Shown here: piece after piece, positions 45,806 through 53,810 of the stretch
Layout of the letters: every line of letters begins with the position of its first letter
Numbering within the stretch: the stretch's first letter is position 1
NCBI GenBank assembly: GCA_963762425.1
Contig: CAVXKY010000010.1
Coordinates: 62,001-126,000, forward strand
Direction: 5' to 3'
Source: REEB95 sp963762425
GTDB taxonomy: Bacteria; Pseudomonadota; Alphaproteobacteria; ATCC43930; CGMCC-115725
DNA length: 64,000 bases
The notes under the pieces: generated by a model
Seen by the model: the letters and a program-made list of their open reading frames with translations, nothing else
What the model was told of the DNA's origin: nothing
Database searches by the model: none
Program-made: the position numbers and the translations under genes

Positions 45806-46822
45806 TTACTGTTTCAGCCGCGCCGCCGCCTCTTTGACGAGGCTGAGATCGGTGTATTTCGAAGCGTCCAGCTTGTCCTTGATGAAGCCCATCTGCTGGG
45901 CCGTGTCGAGATTCCTCTGCAACGCCGTCATGTTCGGCAGGCCCGAGGGGTTGCGGAACTGGTCCTTCTTGGTGAAAATCCAGCCGGCGAAGCGCTCGGG
46001 GGGCTGCTTGGTGAAATCCGCCATGATCTTGACCGCCTCGTCGTGGTTCTTGGGGTCGAGATACCAGTGCAGCGCGCGCAAGCTGTCCTCGAGCATGTCG
46101 ACCAGTACGGCGCGATTCTTCCGGATATAATCGGCGCGCGCCGTCCACATCGCGAATTGCGTCGGGCCGGTCGCGTCGCGTTCGGTGAACAGGGTACGGG
46201 CCTTGTCGTTGAGCTCGGGATCGTAGGCGGTTAGGACCGAGGCGGTGATGAGATCCGCCTTGGCCCCGAGCAGCATCGCCTTCATGTTCGGGAATCCCAC
46301 TTCGATCACGGTGTAGTCGCGCTGATCCACGAGGCCGTGCTTTTTCAGCATCACGCGCATGGCGATGTCGACGCCGCTGCCGATGGCGTTGGTGGCGACG
46401 ACCTTGCCCTTCAGATCCTCGACCTTGGATATTCCGCTATCCTTCAGCACCATGTAGGGCTCGGTGAAATAGCCCGGCATGCCTTCCTCGAATTCGTCGG
46501 CGATGATGCGCAAATCGCCGATGCCGGCGTTCTGGATCGCGGTGGCCAGGGTGGGATAGGTGAAGGGCACGATGTCGAGCTGGCCCGAGGCCAACGCCGT
46601 GATCATCGGCGGCGTGCCCTGGAAATGCATGGGCTCGAAGGTATAGGTCTTGCCGAGATGCAAGGCGACGCCGTCCTTGGCGAACAGAACCGGTTGCAAT
46701 TCGGGCGGGCATACCACCCAGCCGATGCGGATATTGGGCAAGGAATCGGCCCAGGCCGGGCAGCTTCCGCCCGCCGCCCAAACCGCGATCAGCGCGGCGA
46801 CTAAGGAACGCATCAGGCGCAT
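45806..46822 (-). CDS. NrtA/SsuA-type ABC substrate-binding protein
   Basis: The 338-residue product has a signal peptide (RSLVAALIAVWAAGGSCPAWA) and the periplasmic-binding fold. Characteristic blocks are RIGWVVCPPELQPVLFAKDG, MITALASGQLDIVPFTYPTLA and LKGKVVATNAIGSGVDIAMR. Relatives bind nitrate, sulfonates, taurine or aromatic acids. No matching permease or ATPase gene is adjacent, so it either works with a transporter encoded elsewhere or is an orphan receptor. It is in line with the ThDP enzyme gene, 45 bases upstream of it. Confidence 0.85.
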   Translation of the reverse strand: MRLMRSLVAALIAVWAAGGSCPAWADSLPNIRIGWVVCPPELQPVLFAKDGVALHLGKTYTFEPMHFQGTPPMITALASGQLDIVPFTYPTLATAIQNAGIGDLRIIADEFEEGMPGYFTEPYMVLKDSGISKVEDLKGKVVATNAIGSGVDIAMRVMLKKHGLVDQRDYTVIEVGFPNMKAMLLGAKADLITASVLTAYDPELNDKARTLFTERDATGPTQFAMWTARADYIRKNRAVLVDMLEDSLRALHWYLDPKNHDEAVKIMADFTKQPPERFAGWIFTKKDQFRNPSGLPNMTALQRNLDTAQQMGFIKDKLDASKYTDLSLVKEAAARLKQ

Positions 46823-46884
46823 GCCGAACCTCCCCTGTGGCGCGATCCTCGGCTTCCGGCTGGGAAACCGGGCCCGAATCCGCT

Positions 46885-46912
46885 TTGTTCGCTTCGGGCA
46901 TAAAATTATGAT
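46885..46912 (+). promoter_or_regulatory. Candidate sigma-70 promoter for the Rieske pair
   Basis: TTGTTC at 46885-46890, a 16-base spacer, then TATGAT at 46907-46912. The ferredoxin ATG is at 46943, leaving a leader of about 24 bases. The AT-rich patch TAAAATTATGAT stands out in this GC-rich region. The start of transcription is inferred. Confidence 0.5.
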
Positions 46913-46942
46913 AGGTGGACCGGCGAAGCAATTCAGACCTTT

Positions 46943-47278
46943 ATGGACATGTCAGCAACCAAGACCTTGCGCGTACTATGCGCCGCCTCGGGCGTCTCCG
47001 AGGAGGTACCTTGCCGCGCCGAACTCGACGGCTCGGCCTATGCGGTGTTCAAGCTGGGCGCCGCCTATTACGTCCTGGCCGATGCCTGCACCCACGGCCC
47101 CGGCCAGCTGAGCGAGGGCGCGGTGATCGGCGAGGAGGTCGAATGCCCGTTCCATCAGGGCCACTTCAACATCAAGACCGGGCAACCGGTGCTGCCGCCT
47201 TGCACCGAGGCGGTGCGGAGCTGGACCGCGTTCGTGGTGGACGGACGCGTTTGCATCGATCCGGCTGAGCGGCGCTGA
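46943..47278 (+). CDS. Rieske-type ferredoxin
   Basis: The 111-residue protein has a Rieske [2Fe-2S] site with Cys49 and His51 in ADACTHGPGQLSEG and Cys68 and His71 in EVECPFHQGHFNIKTG. This matches the small electron-transfer ferredoxins of Rieske oxygenases. It lies 15 bases before the oxygenase alpha-subunit gene, so it probably feeds electrons to that enzyme. No flavin reductase gene is in the cluster, so the electrons must come from a reductase elsewhere. The ATG at 46943 is favoured. An ATG two codons later is possible. Confidence 0.92.
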   Translation: MDMSATKTLRVLCAASGVSEEVPCRAELDGSAYAVFKLGAAYYVLADACTHGPGQLSEGAVIGEEVECPFHQGHFNIKTGQPVLPPCTEAVRSWTAFVVDGRVCIDPAERR

Positions 47279-47293
47279 AGGCGGGCCGCATTC

Positions 47294-48580
47294 ATGGCGA
47301 TTTCCAAGGACGACAACGAGCTTCTCACCCGCACCGGCGCGGGCACGCCGATGGGCGATCTGTTCCGGCGCTATTGGGTGCCGGCGCTGTTCGCCGATGA
47401 ATTGCCCAATCCCGATTGCCCGCCGGTGCGGGTCCAGTTGATGGGCGAGAAGCTGGTCGCCTTCCGCGATTCCATGGGCCGCATCGGGTTGATCGACGAG
47501 TTCTGCGCCCATCGCGGCGTGTCGCTGTGGTTCGGCCGCAACGAGGAATGCGGGCTGCGCTGCGCTTATCACGGCTGGAAATACGACGTCACCGGGCAAT
47601 GCGTCGATCTGCCTTCCGAGCCGGACGAGACCGGCATGCGTTCGCGCATCAAGCTCAAATCCTATCCTTGCATCGAAAAGGCGGGGGTGATCTGGACCTA
47701 TATGGGCCCGCCCGAATTGAAGCCCGAACCGCCGGCGGTGGAGTGGACCGAACTGCCGGCCGAACGTCGCTACGTCTCCAAGCGCCGGCAGGAGAGCAAT
47801 TATCTCCAGGCGATCGAAGGCGGCATCGATTCCAGTCACGTCTCCTTCCTGCACAGCGGCTCGCTCCAATACGATCCGCTGTTCCGCGGCACCAAGGGCA
47901 ATGTCTACAACCAGAACGACAAGATGCCGTTCTTCGAAGTGGTGGAATTCGAGGGCGGGCTGTTGATCGGCGCGCGGCGCAACGCCGATGACGGGCGCTA
48001 CTATTGGCGCATCACGCCCTGGATCGCGCCCTTCCACACCATCATCCCGCCGCGCGGCGGCCATCCGCTGGGCGCGCATATGTGGGTGCCGATCGATGAC
48101 GAGCACTGTTGGACCTGGAGCATCAACTACCACCCCAAGCGCGCGCTTACATCCGAGGAACGCCACGCGATGCAGGACGGCCAGGGCATTCACGTCACAT
48201 ACGTGCCCGGGACATTCATTCCCGCCGCCAACAAGAGCAACGACTACCTGATGGACCGGTCCTCGCAGCAATCGGGCCGGGCCTATAGCGGGGTCGAGGG
48301 CATCGCCATGCAGGACGCCTCATTGCAGGAAAGCATGGGGCCGATCCAGGACCGCACGCGCGAGCACCTGGTCTCGACCGATAACGGCATCATCATGGCC
48401 CGGCGCTGGCTGCAACGCGCCGCCAAGGCCAACCGCGAGGGGAAACAGCTGCCGAGCCTCGATCCCAAGGCGCAACGCGTGCGCTCCTGTTCCATCGAGC
48501 TGCCCAAGGACGTGAAGTTCAAGGACGGCGCGAATCACGGGCTTTTCGCGCCGCCCAACACCGATCCGGTCTCGGTCTAG
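47294..48580 (+). CDS. Rieske non-heme iron oxygenase alpha subunit, phthalate-dioxygenase-like
   Basis: The 428-residue protein has the Rieske centre Cys71/His73 (EFCAHRGVSL) and Cys90/His93 (LRCAYHGWKYD), and the mononuclear iron ligands His182 and His187 in GGIDSSHVSFLHSG, with Asp179 as the bridging acid. This order fits the phthalate 4,5-dioxygenase and related demethylase branch, which works as an alpha-only enzyme, and no beta-subunit gene is present. The substrate is unknown but is likely an aromatic or methylated ring. It is translated just after the ferredoxin gene. Confidence 0.92.
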   Translation: MAISKDDNELLTRTGAGTPMGDLFRRYWVPALFADELPNPDCPPVRVQLMGEKLVAFRDSMGRIGLIDEFCAHRGVSLWFGRNEECGLRCAYHGWKYDVTGQCVDLPSEPDETGMRSRIKLKSYPCIEKAGVIWTYMGPPELKPEPPAVEWTELPAERRYVSKRRQESNYLQAIEGGIDSSHVSFLHSGSLQYDPLFRGTKGNVYNQNDKMPFFEVVEFEGGLLIGARRNADDGRYYWRITPWIAPFHTIIPPRGGHPLGAHMWVPIDDEHCWTWSINYHPKRALTSEERHAMQDGQGIHVTYVPGTFIPAANKSNDYLMDRSSQQSGRAYSGVEGIAMQDASLQESMGPIQDRTREHLVSTDNGIIMARRWLQRAAKANREGKQLPSLDPKAQRVRSCSIELPKDVKFKDGANHGLFAPPNTDPVSV

Positions 48581-48675
48581 GCGTCGATCCCGCCTTCAAA
48601 TCTCCGGGCTTTTCCCCCGATTTCGCCGCAATTCCCGGCCAGGATGGATGCGGAACATTCGAGGAGGAATGACCG

Positions 48676-48849
48676 ATGTTGAGATTGGCGCTGTTCTTCC
48701 TGGTGGTGTCGCTGGTCGCGGCGGTGTTCGGCTTCACCGGCATTGCGGTGGTGGCGGCCGATCTCGCCCGGCTGCTGTTCTTCATCTTCATCGTCCTGTT
48801 CCTGGTGTTGCTGGTGGCGGGGCTGATGGTGGGCAGCACCATCTTCTAG
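48676..48849 (+). CDS. DUF1328-family small membrane protein
   Basis: A 57-residue protein with two hydrophobic helices: MLRLALFFLVVSLVAAVFGF, then LLFFIFIVLFLVLLVAGLMV. This is the DUF1328/YtjA pattern of tiny inner-membrane proteins found in many Proteobacteria and often induced under stress. GAGGAGGAA lies seven bases before the ATG at 48676. A different-frame ATG at 48669 has the same ribosome site but gives no conserved product. The function is unknown. Confidence 0.85.
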   Translation: MLRLALFFLVVSLVAAVFGFTGIAVVAADLARLLFFIFIVLFLVLLVAGLMVGSTIF

Positions 48850-48916
48850 CGGGCCTTTTTTCGCCGGATACGGTGGGTTAGTATCCGCCGCCTTTGGCGC
48901 ATCGGATGGCCCGGTC

Positions 48917-49786
48917 ATGAGACTCTGCCGCTTCAACGACAACCGTATCGGCCTGGTGCGCGGCGCGAATGTCCATGACGTGACCGCGATCCTCGACGAA
49001 TTGCCCGTCTTGCGCTATCCGCCGCCGCCGGGCGATCCGTTGATCGCCAATCTGGAAATGCTGCGTCCCAAGATGGAGAAGCTCGCCGACCGGGCCAAGC
49101 CGGTGCCGTCATCCGCGGTCAGGTTCCTGAGTCCGGTCGCCAATCCGTCCAAGATCATCGGCACGCCGGTCAATTATCAAAAGCACCGCGAGGAAGCCGA
49201 CAAGGACGCCGAGATCGCGGTCTATAGCAGCGCCACCCGCGCCCGCACCATCGAGGAACAGGGCCTGTTCATCAAGGCCAGCTCTTGCCTGGTCGGGCCG
49301 TCCCAGGGAGTGGCCGTCCGCTTTCCCGACCGCCGCACCGACCACGAGGCCGAATTGGGCCTCGTCATCGGCAAGCGCGCGCGGAACGTGAGCGAGGACA
49401 AGGCGCTGCACTACGTCGCCGGCTACGCCATCGCGCTCGACATGGTGGTGCGCGGCACCGAGGACCGCAGCTTCCGCAAATCGATCGACAGCTACGGCGT
49501 GCTGGGGCCCTGGCTGGTGACGGCGGACGAGTTGGGCGACCCCTCGAACCTCGATTTCTCGCTCACGGTAAACGGCGAGCTGCGTCAGGCTTCGAACACC
49601 CGGCTGATGGTGATGAACATACCGAAACAGATCAGCTGGGCGTCGCGCTGGTACGACTTGCTGCCCGGCGACATCATCATGACCGGCACTTGCGAGGGCG
49701 TCGGGCGCGTCGTGCCGGGCGACGTCATGGCGATCGAATTCGAGCGCATCGGCAGGATGGACGTGCCGGTCCGCGCCGCGGACTAA
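48917..49786 (+). CDS. Fumarylacetoacetate hydrolase-family protein
   Basis: The 289-residue product has a short N-terminal extension (MRLCRFNDNRIGLVRGANV), then the FAH fold. KIIGTPVNYQKHREEADK is near residue 80, and the metal-binding blocks DHEAELGLVIGKRARNVSED and GYAIALDMVVRGTED follow. LLPGDIIMTGTCEGVGRV is near the end. Family members hydrolyse or hydrate products of aromatic ring cleavage. Its position next to the Rieske oxygenase suggests a step in the same pathway. A specific reaction cannot be assigned from sequence alone. Confidence 0.9.
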   Translation: MRLCRFNDNRIGLVRGANVHDVTAILDELPVLRYPPPPGDPLIANLEMLRPKMEKLADRAKPVPSSAVRFLSPVANPSKIIGTPVNYQKHREEADKDAEIAVYSSATRARTIEEQGLFIKASSCLVGPSQGVAVRFPDRRTDHEAELGLVIGKRARNVSEDKALHYVAGYAIALDMVVRGTEDRSFRKSIDSYGVLGPWLVTADELGDPSNLDFSLTVNGELRQASNTRLMVMNIPKQISWASRWYDLLPGDIIMTGTCEGVGRVVPGDVMAIEFERIGRMDVPVRAAD

Positions 49787-49799
49787 GCCACGGGGCCGG

Positions 49800-50168
49800 T
49801 TAATTGGCCGGCGAAACCCGCCCGTTGTCGGGATCCACGATCACGACTTGCTGCGTTCCATCATTGGTCACCGTGGCTCGGTAATTCCTTCCGTCGCGGC
49901 GCACATCGCTGAAGTCGCGGTTGCCGGTGGCCTCGAGCCAGTTGAGCGCCTTGGTCTCGCGCCGCTCGCGCGCGTCCAAGCCGTGCGCTATTTTCCTATG
50001 GTGCCCGGCCTTCATCGCCTTCGCCGGCGGCCCGGCGATCGGGTCGGTCTGCGGCGTGCTGGCCGCCGCGTCCGGCGGCGGGATGGGCGCCCCCGCGCCT
50101 TGCTGCGCCATTGCCGCGCCGGCGAGAAGCGCAACCACGGCGGATAGAAGCGCAATCCTGAAAATCAT
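49800..50168 (-). CDS. Secreted hypothetical protein
   Basis: A product of about 122 residues with a signal peptide (MIFRIALLSAVVALLAGAAM, cut near AMAQQ). It continues with a proline- and alanine-rich linker and a short domain (NWLEATGNRDFSDVRRDGRN) ending YRATVTNDGTQQVVIVDPDNG. The end fits a small PepSY-like or similar periplasmic fold, but I cannot name a family. It converges with the FAH gene. The ATG at 50168 begins the signal peptide. An earlier in-frame start at 50192 is less likely. Confidence 0.7.
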   Translation of the reverse strand: MIFRIALLSAVVALLAGAAMAQQGAGAPIPPPDAAASTPQTDPIAGPPAKAMKAGHHRKIAHGLDARERRETKALNWLEATGNRDFSDVRRDGRNYRATVTNDGTQQVVIVDPDNGRVSPAN

Positions 50169-50429
50169 CGAACACCCTCCCGAACCAGTCACGGCCCCAT
50201 GGCGGGCCCGCGTTCTCGCTTGGTTAAGGCTAGGATTTTGTCGGTTTTAAGGCAAGTCCTTGGGTTGATTGAAAATTTTGCCTTGGGTCCGGCCGAAGCA
50301 TCGGCCTTATAATAATTCCATGAACCGGAACCGGGGCTCCGTCCGCGCCTGTTCCGGTCCGGGGGCGGTTTTCCGCCATGCCGGCGCAAGCTGCCTGTCT
50401 CAGAGACGATCGAGAGGAGGGAGGCGCCT

Positions 50430-50861
50430 ATGAATGTCGACTCAATTCTCAAGAGCAAGGGCCGGGACGTGGTCACCATCGCGGCCGATGCCACCATCAA
50501 CGATGCGGTCCTGTTGCTGCGGCGCAAGCGCATCGGCGCGCTGGTGATAGGACCTAACGGCGGCGGGGTCGAAGGCATCCTGTCCGAACGCGACATCGTC
50601 CGCGCGCTCGCCGAATACGGCGCGCGCGTATTCGATCTGCCGGTCTCGGCGCTGATGACGCGAAACGTCATCACCTGCGCGCCGGAGGACGGCGTTTCGG
50701 GCGTGATGGCCGAGATGACCGCGCGCCGCATCCGCCACCTGCCGGTGGTGGAGGGCGGCGCGTTGATCGGCATCGTCAGCATCGGCGACGTGGTCAAGAG
50801 CCATATCGACGAGGTCGAGCACGAAGCCAGCGCGCTGCGCCAGTTCATCGCCAGCGCCTGA
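50430..50861 (+). CDS. CBS-domain pair protein
   Basis: The 143-residue cytoplasmic protein is made of two CBS repeats: residues about 1-60 (ILKSKGRDVVTIAADATIND) and about 75-130 (LMTRNVITCAPEDGVSGVMA), followed by IVSIGDVVKSHIDEVEHEAS. CBS pairs bind adenine nucleotides such as AMP and serve as energy sensors or regulatory modules. The target is unknown. A strong ribosome site (AGAGGAGGGAGG) precedes the ATG. It is followed by a strong hairpin terminator. The 260 bases upstream include an inverted repeat AAGGCAA/TTGCCTT around 50250-50290. Confidence 0.92.
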   Translation: MNVDSILKSKGRDVVTIAADATINDAVLLLRRKRIGALVIGPNGGGVEGILSERDIVRALAEYGARVFDLPVSALMTRNVITCAPEDGVSGVMAEMTARRIRHLPVVEGGALIGIVSIGDVVKSHIDEVEHEASALRQFIASA

Positions 50862-50882
50862 GCGTTCAACTCCCCGGCTCAT

Positions 50883-50921
50883 AAAAAAACGGGCGGCTCC
50901 CAACGGAGCCGCCCGATCTTT
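50883..50921. terminator. Bidirectional rho-independent terminator
   Basis: CGGGCGGCTCC (50890-50900) and GGAGCCGCCCG (50905-50915) form a perfect 11-pair stem with loop CAAC. A run of A bases on the left gives a T run for leftward transcripts, and a weak T-rich stretch lies on the right. It separates the CBS gene (rightward) from the secreted-protein gene at 50937 (leftward), and its T run best fits the leftward gene. Confidence 0.9.
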
Positions 50922-50936
50922 ATCGTTCCCGGGATT

Positions 50937-51275
50937 TCAGCGCAGGGAAGGCGGGCCGCGCACGATCTCCACGTCGTTTTGGGTTTCGGATGTAAAATGC
51001 TGGTCGGCGGTGTGGCGCGGCGGCGCGGGCGGTGTGAAAGGCGGGCCCTGGATCACGATCACGTTGCCGGGCGCGGCGCCCGCGCCGGGAATGACCGCGC
51101 AGCAGAAGCCGCCGAGGCCCACGTCGTTGTGGAACTCGGGAAAAGGATGAGGCGGACTCGCCGCAGCCGCGGAACGCAGACCCAACGCGATGACGATCAG
51201 TGCGATAGCCGCGCCCAGCACCAGCAGCCGCCGCGCGCGATTCCCGGTCATTTGGTTTTCTGCGATCCTTGTCAT
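50937..51275 (-). CDS. Secreted hypothetical protein, proline-rich
   Basis: A 112-residue product with an N-terminal hydrophobic segment (RRLLVLGAAIALIVIALGL) ending near AAAASPPHP, probably a signal peptide or anchor. The mature part includes FCCAVIPGAGAAPGNVIVIQ and a proline-rich stretch, then HFTSETQNDVEIVRGPPSLR. I do not recognise a family. It lies downstream of the large surface-protein gene on the same strand, 63 bases away, and may be co-transcribed with it. Confidence 0.6.
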   Translation of the reverse strand: MTRIAENQMTGNRARRLLVLGAAIALIVIALGLRSAAAASPPHPFPEFHNDVGLGGFCCAVIPGAGAAPGNVIVIQGPPFTPPAPPRHTADQHFTSETQNDVEIVRGPPSLR

Positions 51276-51338
51276 GGCCGGCCTTTCCTCAATTCTTTTC
51301 CATCCGGGGTTTCCGTCTTCGGCTTCGGGCTGCCAGGT

Positions 51339-53693
51339 TCAGGCGTGATGGACCTGGGCGCCGCCACCAGCCGTGGCGATCGCGTTCTCGACATAGACAT
51401 GGACCTGGGAAACAACCTGGCCGCTCGACAGCGTCGCCGGCGTGGAGAGGGTTGCCGAGTACTCGGTGAAACCCGCCATGGGGCTGCCGACGATCGGAAG
51501 GCTGCCTTGCGTCACCGCCGGGCCTTGCGTCCAGCCGCTGGTGGAGCCGGCGCCGGTGAGCGTGACATAGTCGTTGCCGTTACCGAGCACGAACACCGAT
51601 GCCGCGCCGTTTCCGAATTCCACGACCGCATTCGGTTCGTTTTGCGCCAAGTTCAACACGTCGGTGGCCGAAAGCGAGATGTAGTTGTTGGTGGCCGGGT
51701 TCGCCGCGTCCGTCAGGTCGAACACCTCGACATTCTGGACGTTGACACCGCTGGCGAGGTTCGCGCTTTGGCCGGTGAAGAAATCGGGACCGTTGAAGAC
51801 CAGATCCTGTGAAGCCGTGCTTTCGATCTCGAGCACGTTGAGACCCTGCGCCGGCGGGGAGGCCAAGCTGCTATTCGTGGGCGCGGCGGCCGTGGTGCCG
51901 ATGAAGTTGTCCGTACCGTCGATGACGGGAGCGTTCACGCCCCACTCGAGAACGCTGGCGCTGCCCACAGTGGATGAACCGGTGAGCGTGACGCCGTTGA
52001 CCAAGCCATTGTAAGAGACGGTGTCGACATTGCCCGAGCCGGTCGTGGCGTCATAGAAGCCGAAAGAACCCGTGTATCCGGTCGATGTATAGTTGCTGTT
52101 GGGGTCCGTGAAGGAGCCGAGCGGCGCTCCGCCGGCCTGCGACGCGACCACCGTACCCGGTGTGCCGGTATCGCCCGGATCGCCGAGACCATTGAGATTT
52201 GGGTTGATCATCGCCGTGAACTCCGGCGAACCGGAGTTCAAATCGCTGCCGGCCGGGATGGTGACCGTTTCGCCGGCCACCGTGACCGTCGTGGCCGCGC
52301 CGCCGTCAAAGGTGACGGTGCCGGTGCTGCCCGACAGGTATTGGAAGGTGAGCAGCGCGGGATCGTTGGGCTCGATCGGCACGCCGCCGGGCGCGACCGG
52401 CGGCGTGAGGACCGAGACGCCCGAGGAGGTGATCTGAAGCACTTCCTGGAAGGAGTGCGCCGGATCGACGGCATCCGTGTAGGTGACGAGAACGTCCGAT
52501 ACCCCGGTGGACGTTGCACTGCCAAAGCCCGCGACCGGGACGGTATCCGTCGCGTCGGGATAAACATCGGCGCCGAAGGTGTAGAAGTTGAGCGGCGCGG
52601 TTTGAGTCTCGCTGCCGTTGGAAGTCGTCACCTGGAACGTGTCCTCATAGTACCCGAAGGGAATCGAGCCCTGGATGGCATTGAGTCCCTGCTGGGCGAG
52701 CATCTCCGAGATCACGTCGCTTCCAAGCTGGCTGACGCTGGTCGGACCGGTGATGTTGGTGACGTCGTAGTGATAGGAGCCGAGGGTACCCGGGGAATCG
52801 AACGTCAGAGTCCCGTAGACGCCGTCCGCGGCGGAACCCGGCGCAGCCGTCGTGACGTCGCTGTAGGACGTGACCTGGAGCGGCGGCGAACTCGGCGAGA
52901 TCGAGAAAACGGGCAAGCCGGAGAGATAATTCGTGTCGCCGAAATAGTCGGCGCTGGCAATGGTCGGCGTCACGTCGGAATAGACGCCGCTCTGCGTATC
53001 TTCCCCGACCGTGAAGCCGCCCGGCGGCGGCGGTGGCGGCGGGCCCGGCGGACCGGGGGGCGCAAAATGGCTGCCGCCTGTGCCGTGGAGGAACTCGGCG
53101 CCATAGCCGAAGCCGGTCGGCCATAGCGGACCGAGACCGTAGAGGCCCGGGCCGAGTTCGCCGACCTCGAACGGGCTGACGAGGAAGCCGGTATTGGGTA
53201 CCTCATGATGCGGGACGATCGGCGTCGGCGCGACCAGGCCGCAAGGCCCGAGCACCTCCAAATGGAAGGCCTGGAGCAGATCGCCCGGCGTGATGACGGT
53301 GCCGTCGGGCAACTGGAAGGGCGTCGGCTGCACGCCGCAAGGGCCGACGATGTCGTGCAGTTCGACCTGCGCGCCGTCGGGGAAGGTGAGGACGACCGAG
53401 CCGTCGTGCTGGCTCGCCTTGAGATCGAGCGGATTGAAATCGAAGATCAGCGGCTGATTGGGTATGACCTCGATGACGGCGCGCTCGCCGGGGGCCGGCT
53501 CATGCACCGCGACGGGCGGACCCATCGGCGCATGGGTATCGACCGGCGGGCAGGGCACCGGCGCCTGGCCCGGCGGGCAGGGCGGGGGCGCGGGTTGCGG
53601 CTTGATGCGTTCGATATGCTCGACGCCGCCCGCCAGCTGCACCATCCCCGAGGAGGTCTGGCCCGCCTTCATTGTCTCCAACATGTCAGCCAC
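51339..53693 (-). CDS. Large extracellular or surface protein, possible type I secretion substrate
   Basis: A 784-residue product with no signal peptide. The first 120 residues include VIEVIPNQPLIFDFNPLDLK and SVVLTFPDGAQVELHDIV, resembling the N-terminal module seen in some large type I-secreted surface proteins of Alphaproteobacteria. A proline-rich segment (PPGPPGPPPPPPPGGF) separates it from a long region rich in Thr, Ser, Gly and Asp with few charged residues, as in adhesins. Near the end GNGNDYVTLTG resembles one RTX nonapeptide. No ABC/MFP export genes are visible. The secretion route is inference and the function is unknown. A 19-base motif lies 27 bases upstream. Confidence 0.65.
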   Translation of the reverse strand: MADMLETMKAGQTSSGMVQLAGGVEHIERIKPQPAPPPCPPGQAPVPCPPVDTHAPMGPPVAVHEPAPGERAVIEVIPNQPLIFDFNPLDLKASQHDGSVVLTFPDGAQVELHDIVGPCGVQPTPFQLPDGTVITPGDLLQAFHLEVLGPCGLVAPTPIVPHHEVPNTGFLVSPFEVGELGPGLYGLGPLWPTGFGYGAEFLHGTGGSHFAPPGPPGPPPPPPPGGFTVGEDTQSGVYSDVTPTIASADYFGDTNYLSGLPVFSISPSSPPLQVTSYSDVTTAAPGSAADGVYGTLTFDSPGTLGSYHYDVTNITGPTSVSQLGSDVISEMLAQQGLNAIQGSIPFGYYEDTFQVTTSNGSETQTAPLNFYTFGADVYPDATDTVPVAGFGSATSTGVSDVLVTYTDAVDPAHSFQEVLQITSSGVSVLTPPVAPGGVPIEPNDPALLTFQYLSGSTGTVTFDGGAATTVTVAGETVTIPAGSDLNSGSPEFTAMINPNLNGLGDPGDTGTPGTVVASQAGGAPLGSFTDPNSNYTSTGYTGSFGFYDATTGSGNVDTVSYNGLVNGVTLTGSSTVGSASVLEWGVNAPVIDGTDNFIGTTAAAPTNSSLASPPAQGLNVLEIESTASQDLVFNGPDFFTGQSANLASGVNVQNVEVFDLTDAANPATNNYISLSATDVLNLAQNEPNAVVEFGNGAASVFVLGNGNDYVTLTGAGSTSGWTQGPAVTQGSLPIVGSPMAGFTEYSATLSTPATLSSGQVVSQVHVYVENAIATAGGGAQVHHA

Positions 53694-53719
53694 GGCCGGT
53701 TTCGTCCCGATGCGTTAAG

Positions 53720-53738
53720 ATTAATGCCTGGTAATACT
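53720..53738. promoter_or_regulatory. Shared 19-base motif, copy A
   Basis: ATTAATGCCTGGTAATACT lies 27 bases upstream of the surface-protein start on the reverse strand. It matches copy B at 54754-54772 at 16 of 19 positions. It is probably an operator or promoter element for the leftward gene. Confidence 0.5.
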
Positions 53739-53810
53739 GAAGGGTGACACGGCCGGCGCCGCCCCGACAAAGGGATTTGGCGCCGGACCGATACACCCCA
53801 CTGTGATTCT

